A stretch of 64,000 nucleotides of DNA, taken from the NCBI GenBank assembly GCA_020536535.1, contig JAHLWZ010000848.1:1-64000 (forward strand), written 5' to 3'. Made by a program: the position numbers and the translations under genes. This document shows positions 57,463-64,000 of the stretch, one piece after another. The notes below the pieces were generated by a model. That model had not been told where the DNA came from. It saw only the letters and a list, made by a program, of their open reading frames with translations, and made no database searches. Each line of letters opens with the position of its first letter. The stretch's first letter is position 1. This DNA comes from Pelomyxa schiedti. Lineage: Eukaryota; Evosea; Pelobiontida; Pelomyxidae.

Positions 57463-59123
57463 TCAAAACCCAACTTTGTCAAACATTTTGATAAGCTGGT
57501 CAGCTTGTCTGTGCAATTCTAGGCATTCACGGTGTTGGGGATGACTTTTCCCTATACTATCCAGAAGCTGTGCTTGAACAAGGCCAACAATCACATCCGC
57601 GTGTTGCTTTGCCATTCCTGTCCATACATATGGGTAGGGGTGATACTTGAGTTCAGGGTGCTCCTTAAATGCGAGCTGGAAATAAGCTTCAACCTTGCTT
57701 TGGAGTAATGTGAGAATTGTTCTTGCTTGGTTGATACGCCTTTTACCACATTAAGTACCATTGTGAAAAGAAGATAGAAACCAACTTGACAGGATCAGGA
57801 TTAACAGGTCCAATAATCAAGTCGTTACTTTTCAGTGCATTTGCAAAGTCACGGGATATCTGAGCAATTTGATGACTTATCCCAGTCAGTAGGCACGCCC
57901 ACAAGCCATCAACTCTATCAGTCAGGGTAGCCTAAAAGTATTATTATTTCATAATAGAATACCCGTTGGGACTACCTGTTGAGATGTCTCACACATGTGT
58001 TCTATTTTTACTCTATAGAATTCAAGAACCTCAGTCAACTTACGAAGATCCTCCAGGGGGAGTTGATAAAGACAATCGAGTCTGGCAGTCATGCTAGCAA
58101 AAAAGTTCACTTTTCTTTGAACCTTCTAGTGAGGAAAAATCACCCTAGAACGCAGCAGTCTTACAGAAAAGGCTCGCACAGTTGCGCTTTGAGTTGGTCA
58201 ATACTTATTTCACCCGACTTGAGTCTGGACTTTATATCAGGGCGACGTGCAACTTCCTTTCCTTGCTCAATAGGCATGGTATACACCTTACAATAAATAT
58301 ACATGTGACAGAGAACCCAAGGGGAGGTGAATTACCTCAAGTTCTACAATAAGCTCATAATCAGAAGCCAATGGCTCAAACGGGAAAAAGACAGAACCAC
58401 AACTGTAAGACAACTCGCCAACAGGAACCAGCTCAGGCATTGCAGAAGCACCCCCTCGAACTCCAAAGCGCACCACAACAGCAGACGTGGAAGCTAGTCC
58501 AAACATGGATTCCGTCAGAGAAATAGCAGAAGGAAATTCCCAGCCATCACACAAACGCACACAGCACCTTCTACCATGCACTCTATATCATAGTATTCAA
58601 AAAAAAAAAATACGAAAACCTCATTAGAAAAAAAAAATACGAAAGGTAAAAAACCCCCGAAAAGGGGTATTACTGATACGTAAGAATATCGTACTTACGT
58701 GGCTGAACCTCCGGCAAGACACTGCGTTTGCCTCATCACAGCGGAAACGCGTGTGGGCACCAAAGCAGTGCGACGGCTGGGATCTGTTGTGGCCGGGGTC
58801 GTAATCGTCCACCGAGTGTTTTGTCTGCGTCCTTCAATAACGACACAGAAAGGAGATGTATCCCGCTGCATTCCACAAGATCTCACTCGATAGTACACAC
58901 GAACCTCGCGCAGTGCTTTTGTATTTTTTCTTTTATTTTTTGAAAATGTAATAACAATCAGGAAATCCACTTGAAAAAAGATCTGCACCAACTTGAATTT
59001 CCTCCCGCCGCTGCGGCTCAAGCGTAATGAGTTAAACACGACATTTGTGCTCGTGGGAGCTAAGAATAACACGAGATGTGGCGCAGACTTACGGTACCAT
59101 CCTTTTGGTTTTTGTGGAGGCAT
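57463..59123 (-). CDS. Unrecognised protein with beta-rich N-half and helical C-half
   Basis: About eight exons. The start proposed at 59123 is MPPQKPKGWY. Then SLRLSRSGGRKFK, VRVYYRVRSCGMQRDTSPFC, RVSAVMRQTQCLAGGSAT spliced to VHGRRCCVRLCDGWEFPSAI, SAVVVRFGVRGGASAMPELV, and SYSCGSVFFPFEPLASDYEL followed by IVELE: a beta-sandwich resembling a C2 domain. The second half is helical: VYTMPIEQGKEVARRPDIKS, LYQLPLEDLRKLTEVLEFYR, LTDRVDGLWACLLTGISHQI, VEAYFQLAFKEHPELKYHPY, LECLE-type end with TGA 57463-57465. It could be a membrane-trafficking adaptor; I do not recognise it. Confidence 0.55.
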
Positions 59124-59509
59124 CACGACCCCGTCAAAAACTGGTAACCAGGAACACCTGCGCAAAATGGAAACTGGACAGCGAAGGCGCACTTTCTGAG
59201 GCGGTTTTGATCAATCGACACATCGGTGAAACACTTGTCAGGTTAGCCAGTTTAATTGATGTTGGCTGAGGTCATTCGAATTTTCCTTGTCATTGTCATT
59301 GTTTCCGTATGACGCCTTTTTTCCCCCTGTGTGCTCTTGTGCGCTGTTGGAATTGCGAAGGGAAATGCGGAAACAAACAAAATTAAATCTAGAAAGGACC
59401 TGAAAAGCAACCCCAAAAAAGCCCTGGTAAGAACATTAAAAAACAAAACAAAGGCCAACCAACCAAACCCCAACAACAAAGCACCGCAGATCTACGGTTG
59501 TGTCCAGCG

Positions 59510-60577
59510 ATGTCCGAATCTGACGAGGATAGTAGCAGCAGTGGTAGCGGTAGCGGCAGTGACAGCGGTAGCGAGGAAGAAACCGCCCCAAAGAGTACGA
59601 CTACAACATCAAAGACCACAACGGTGTCAAAAGACACCACCCCCGACACAAAACCAAAAACGCGCGCGAAGACCAAGGCAAAGGTCGAGAGTGCGAGTGA
59701 AAGCGAGGACAGCGACAGTGAGAGCGAAAGCGAAAGTGAGAGTGAGAGTGCTAGCGAAGAGAAACCCAAGAGGAAAAGGACGAGGAGGACAAAGAAGAAA
59801 AAGGTATGGCTCATTTTTCCTCTAGTTGCTGGTTTAAAATGTATTCTTACTGGTTTTTCTCCCTGCTTTTCAGGATCCTGATGCTCCCAAGAGAGCCCAG
59901 TCCGGCTACATTTTCTTCACCAAGAAGCATTTGAAAGCCTGCAGAGCAGAAATGTTGGCGAAGAACCCCAAGACCACTCAGCCTGAAGTTATGTCCGAAC
60001 TAGGCAAACGGTGGCACGCAATGACTAAAGAAGATAAGGAGGCATGCTACCAGTTTCTTTTCTCAATGTATATTTACTAGTTATTTAGCCTTTTGAAGCA
60101 GAAGCCAAAAAAGACAAAGTCCGTTTCGCCCAAGAAATGAAGAACTACAAACCAAAGAAGAGCGCCAAGGACGATTCCTCTGATTCTGATGTGAAAACAG
60201 CCAGGAAGCGCACCAGAAGAACGAAAGAGGAGGGGGAACCTGTATCTAAGAAGTCCGGGTATATGTTCTTCTCAAAGGAAATCCAGGAATCGGTAACTTC
60301 ACTTCCTGCTTGATTGTCACTCATTACTCATTACAGGTCAGAAATGAACTCAAGACTAGACCGGGATTCAAGACCCAGGATGTAATGAAGGAAGTTGGTG
60401 CAAGATGGAAATTACTCAACACAGCACAGAAAAAGGTAAGAAGTAGGGCTTTTACCTGTCTTACGTTTTGCCCAGAAATACATGGACCTTGCTGAGGTTG
60501 ACAAAGCGCGTTACGAAAAAGAAATGGCTGCCTGGAAAAAGACCAAGGGTTCCAAGGGAGGAAAAGACAGTGATTAA
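59510..60577 (+). CDS. Twin HMG-box chromatin protein
   Basis: Starts MSESDEDSSSSGSGSGSDSG with a long Ser/Glu/Asp acidic head and a KPKRKRTRRTKKKK basic block. HMG box A follows in exon 2: DPDAPKRAQSGYIFFTKKHL, KACRAEMLAKNPKTTQPEVM, SELGKRWHAMTKEDKE, AKKDKVRFAQEMKNY. After an Asp/Ser linker, box B is KKSGYMFFSKEIQESVRNEL, KTRPGFKTQDVMKEVGARWK, LLNTAQKKKYMDLAEVDKAR. Key aromatic and Trp residues of the HMG fold are present in both boxes. HMGB-type proteins bend DNA and loosen nucleosomes. The acidic stretch is N-terminal here, unlike vertebrate HMGB1 where it is C-terminal. The Ser/Glu tract near 59690-59760 is also a simple DNA repeat. Stop 60575-60577. Confidence 0.88.
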
Positions 60578-60762
60578 TTGGGGGCAATTGGTTCACCAAT
60601 TCCAACCGCATACAATGTCTGAAGTAAAGTAAATCACCTTTACAGGAGATTTACCCAAAAGAACACAAAACTCCAAAACAAAAAACCTGTTTTGAATTGT
60701 TCTTGTTTCTATTTGCAAGCCTGTCGTTTTGTTTACACAAGGATTTTTTTTTTTTATGGATA

Positions 60763-61524
60763 TCAGTGGTGGATGATTTTTTTGACAGCTTTGTTGTGAC
60801 TCCGTTGGAGTTTCCTGGGTTTTTTGGCCAGCTTGTTCTTTCCATTGAGACTGACTTTGGGTTTGCGTTTGTTTGGGATTGACTTGGGTCTTGGTGTGTG
60901 GAATTTGTTTTTGTTGCCGTGTGGAAGTGTCTGCTGTTTTGTTGCCGGTGACAACCCAGTGGGGCTCACACCTAATCCAAGAGGTTGTAGGGGGAGAGAC
61001 AGCGGCTTGGATGGGCTAGGTAGTGATTGCTTCTTTTTGTTGCTGCTGGGTTTCAGGGCATTCCCTCTTTTGGAGGAAGCAGAGTCTTCTACAGGGCAAA
61101 GAGTTTGGCGTAGTATCAGCTTGTTTATCTCGGTGTTGTTGTCGGCAACCGGGGTGCGGGCTTGCATGAGAGCGGTGATTCGTTCTTATCAAAGGGTCAC
61201 AAAAAGGAAAGGGAAAAAAAACTCGACGGCACTCAAAGAGGATGGTGTACTCGTACTCCGAGCACTCGGAGTAGTAGAGCGATATTCGTGAGCGAAGGTT
61301 TTTTGTTTTGGGTTATTACACGGAAGACACCGAACTACAGTAGGAGAGAGGGGAAAACCTAACGAAAGAAAACAACACAATTACGACAACCCGTGGGAAA
61401 AGAAAAAAAAAACGGGGGGGGGAAAAAAAAAACGACACAAACCGAGTGTGTTGAGGCGACGTTCTCTTTGTACAATAGGCATGTCGCGACGTGCTAGTTG
61501 TTTCTTTACAAGGTCTACCGACAT
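60763..61524 (-). CDS. Small basic Lys/Pro-rich protein, unrecognised
   Basis: Exon 1 from 61524: MSVDLVKKQLARRDMPIVQR, ERRLNTL. At least one further exon (61380-61200) has unresolved phase. The last exon (61167-60763) reads MQARTPVADNNTEINKLILR, then a Ser/Pro/Leu/Lys tail (KPLSLPLQPLGLGVSPTGLS, KNKLAKKPRKLQRSHNKAVK, KIIHH). Basic composition suggests nucleic-acid or chromatin binding. Convergent with the HMG gene (185 bp apart). The middle junction is uncertain. Confidence 0.45.
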
Positions 61525-62280
61525 CTTCGCTGGTTGTGTTTTCTTGCTTTGTTTGTTTTTCTTCGTGCGTTTCTTCTCGAATTTTTCTTGCCCACGAAGT
61601 GTCACTGTTTGGCATCAGAACCCGGAATGATTCCAGGGAACCAATGCCAATCCTAAGAGGAACTCAGGAACAGCGAGATCAGAGACGGCTGGCAGAGCAG
61701 GAGTGCTCAGCTGTGAACGCTGTTGCTTTTGAAAAAAATCAATTCCTGAAATAAACAGGGGTTTTCAAAGGATCAGAAAATAGGCCAATAATGGTCCAGT
61801 GCCAAAGAGCAAAAGCCAGGAAAAAAGAAGGCAGAACAAATAAAAAAAAAAATAAATTCTCGACATCAAACCGAAAAGCAACACCGCCACACCCAACGCC
61901 GACGACGTTTTTATTGTTGCGTTAGTCTCCTATTGTCGTATATAACGTGCGCAACATACTGTGGGGTTATTATGGGAGCCAACAGCTTTTTTTTTTTGTT
62001 TTTCTTTTTTTTTTTTTAGTTGTGACTCAGAGGACAGACAGAGAACCATATAGAGTGTTATTAGTTGACTTAGTGACATAAGAAAAATCCAATACCCACA
62101 AACAAACCATCGAAAACGAGTACCACTCGCTTCCCCTCAACCTCGTCTGATCGTCTCGGCACGAGTAGGGCTGATGACTTTCTCGCTTCAATAAGGCAAG
62201 TATATCTCATTTCATTACTTTTATCTTCCTTTCTGGCAAGCTATCTTCTCTTTTCCTCCCTACCCCTTGGCTTCCCACAG
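61525..62280. other. Intergenic, A/T-homopolymer-rich spacer
   Basis: Contains several A and T runs (61831-61850, 61987-62018) and only one short plus-strand frame (61645-61752, MPILRGTQEQRDQRRLAEQE) without support. The last ~120 bases may hold the first exon of the alpha-kinase gene (DDFLASIRQ near 62172 with a following GT donor). Confidence 0.5.
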
Positions 62281-64000
62281 TGAACAACCTAATAAATCCT
62301 CTAGAGCAAGACGAACACCGGCCGAAACCGAAGTGTTTTCGATATGGATTGCGTATCAATCTGCAGAAGTAGAATTGACTAATCTACCTATGAACTGCAA
62401 TGTTAGCTATGTTAGACAAAAGTAAAGTCTTCTATTCGATTTTGACGAGCGGGATCTCCTATTTAGTCTTCCGTAACAATACTGTACAGAATTTTCGAAG
62501 ACAGATTATTTCCCTTTGCAGAGGGAGTATGTCAGACAGATCTTGGTACTTTCTAGTTTTTTCCCTACCTGTTGTTCATTGTACCTCACTCAGTCCTGGG
62601 GCACATGAAAAATGGAATACTGGAAAAACTCACCCCTCGGCAGACTTTTACTGAATTGCTTCCAGGTCTTCACACGTTAATTGTAACTATTGAAGAAGGT
62701 AATTTCACTTTCGTGTGCTCGAAGTCGGCAAGGTTTTGATTTTATGTAGCAAAGGTTTCGAGGCCAAGAGATCTTCCGGGTCGTGCTTTCAAATTACTTG
62801 AGGGATCAGAGCGAGTGGTCAAGTGGGAATACGACCCAACAGCTCCCCCAGAGCAACAATGGAAACAAGGGGCCCTCATTGTAACTATTGAGGCCAAACC
62901 GTTTGCACAAGGTGTGTTTCTTTTCCCTTCATTCTTTCTAAGTCTGGCACTCAGGGAGTATGAGATGTGCCTTCGTTATGAGAGACCTAGCCACGTATCT
63001 TTTACTGCACAATTTACGAATTTAACATTGCTGGTTTTAGCCCTTCAAAGAAGTTTGTTGCCAAAAAATACCGCGAGACAGTGTCACGTGAGAACTACTT
63101 TGTGGATGCTAAGATGCAAACTATATCCCGGAATCTAGCTGAGAAATATAATGAAAGAAAACCTCCTAAGAAGGTATCTCTTTTTTTTTTCTATGAAGTT
63201 TTCTACCAAGGAAAAAAGGTGGACTTCTTGCACTGTTACGTTATTGAACTGGTTGATCAACCAGGTGAAGTGCTTTATGGTGTAGAGCCATTTGTGTCCG
63301 GAGCATTCAAGAAATACAATAACAACAATGGTTTTATTGCAGAAGAACGGAACACACCGCAGGTTACTTGGTGCCCTGTCCTCTGACGGTTTACTCATTT
63401 CTGTAGGCTTTCAGTCACTTTACTTATGAAGAATCGGGACGTAAATATATGGTTGTAGATATTCAAGGTTTCATATGCTTGTACGCAATATTAGCATTTA
63501 ACATGTACTAGGAGTGGATGATATGTACACTGATCCACAAATCCACACAGTTGGTGATGATCTGGGCTCTCTTGGTCGAGGAAATTGTGGACAAAGTGGT
63601 ATAGACAAATTTCTGCATTCACACCAATGCAATGCCATTTGTCAGGTATTTCGGCAATCATGTTCCGCAATTTACAACTTTGCAGTACCTTCAATTGAGT
63701 TCTATTAATCCGAAAAAACCTGGCCAAGGTGGAACTGTTCCTCGACCACAAGAGCTACTTAAAGACTTGTGGGACAACTTCCCTAAGGGGGCAGAAGAAG
63801 TGCCAACAGGTAAGATTTCCCTTTTCCCTCTTCTTCTAAGACTATTATTATAGAAGAAGTGCCAGTTTCTGATCCCTCCACACTCCCACCCAACCCACCT
63901 CCCAATCCCAATCCCACACCTGCCCCCGTACCCATTCCTAATCCTGCCCCTGTACTCACACCAAATTCACCACAGCCACCCAACCCAATCAACCCTACTC
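62281..64000 (+). CDS. Atypical alpha-kinase (MHCK/eEF2K class), 3' end outside the window
   Basis: Exons read in phase: NNLINPLEQDEHRPKPKCFR, YGLRINLQ; LGHMKNGILEKLTPRQTFTE, LLPGLHTLIVTIEE; VSRPRDLPGRAFKLLEGSER, VVKWEYDPTAPPEQQWKQGA, LIVTIEAKPFAQG; KFVAKKYRETVSRENYFVDA (ATP-binding Lys); VDFLHCYVIELVDQPGEVLY, GVEPFVSGAFKKYNNNNGFI; FSHFTYEESGRKYMVVDIQG; DDMYTDPQIHT (catalytic Asp); GRGNCGQSGIDKFLHSHQCN with AIC, the His/Cys zinc site. All alpha-kinase landmarks are present, so it should be active on Ser/Thr. Dictyostelium relatives phosphorylate myosin heavy chain. A Pro/Asn/Thr-rich tail (NPPPNPNPTPAPVPIPNPAP) runs to the edge. The true first exon is not fixed; the boundary given is the first exon I trust. 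Confidence 0.85.

Noticed and set aside
58699-59269. Plus-strand ORFs over 58.7-59.3 kb
   Set aside because: Overlap better-supported minus-strand exons that splice in phase.

Overview
This is a gene-dense eukaryotic nuclear window. Genes lie on both strands, often divergently paired over 100-350 bp. Nearly every one is broken by short GT-AG introns, mostly 40-70 nt with a few longer, so most uninterrupted ORFs are exon fragments and each protein has to be read across splice joints. There are no operons, Shine-Dalgarno sites or CRISPR. The gene set (heterotrimeric G-alpha, atypical alpha-kinase, EF-hand TKL kinase, LIM-gelsolin, Piwi/Argonaute) points to a protist of amoebozoan type. NME5/Dpy-30/adenylate-kinase domains are typical of ciliary proteins. 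A bacterial-looking two-cluster ferredoxin and a nitroreductase hint at an anaerobic or microaerophilic lifestyle. A flagellated archamoeba-like lineage is my best guess, but it is inference, not proof.

Layout. 1-4 kb: start of a secreted C69-family dipeptidase (-), lariat debranching enzyme DBR1 (+), a CCR4/Angel-type nuclease (-). 4.4-8.1 kb: Argonaute/Piwi (+). 8.4-11.0 kb: a repeat island with a 1.3-kb terminal-inverted-repeat element carrying GGGCGGTGAT modules and a 72-bp palindrome, abutting a broken Ty3/gypsy-like RT-RNase H fragment. 11.1-21.0 kb (-): a huge unrecognised helical-repeat/Cys-rich protein and VPS41 with large low-complexity insertions. 21.2-25.3 kb (+): a possible MATH-like protein and a LIM-gelsolin. 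25.4-27.6 kb: a small Dpy-30/RIIa-like protein divergent from an NDPK-Dpy30-adenylate kinase fusion. 27.7-34.8 kb (-): unknown helical protein, G-alpha, EF-hand TKL kinase. 35.0-39.1 kb (+): secreted unknown and a BRCT/coiled-coil/RRM protein. 39.3-43.7 kb: bacterial-like ferredoxin protein, poorly resolved small genes and a perfect 157-bp duplication. 43.7-52.5 kb (-): MON2 and ERCC1. 52.6-57.3 kb (+): nitroreductase, SAP-PNKP, Ser/Pro-rich orphan. 57.5-64 kb: unknown beta/helical protein (-), twin HMG-box protein (+), basic protein (-), alpha-kinase running off the right edge (+).

Themes. Several genes serve RNA turnover or silencing (DBR1, CCR4-like, Argonaute), DNA repair (ERCC1, PNKP, perhaps the BRCT protein), endolysosomal/Golgi traffic (VPS41, MON2) and signalling/actin (G-alpha, TKL kinase, alpha-kinase, gelsolin). 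No cross-gene regulation can be shown from sequence alone. Repeated traits are conserved cores with long Ser/Thr/Pro/Ala-rich tails or insertions, and unusual domain fusions. Exon limits were read by eye; single junctions may be wrong by a few codons.
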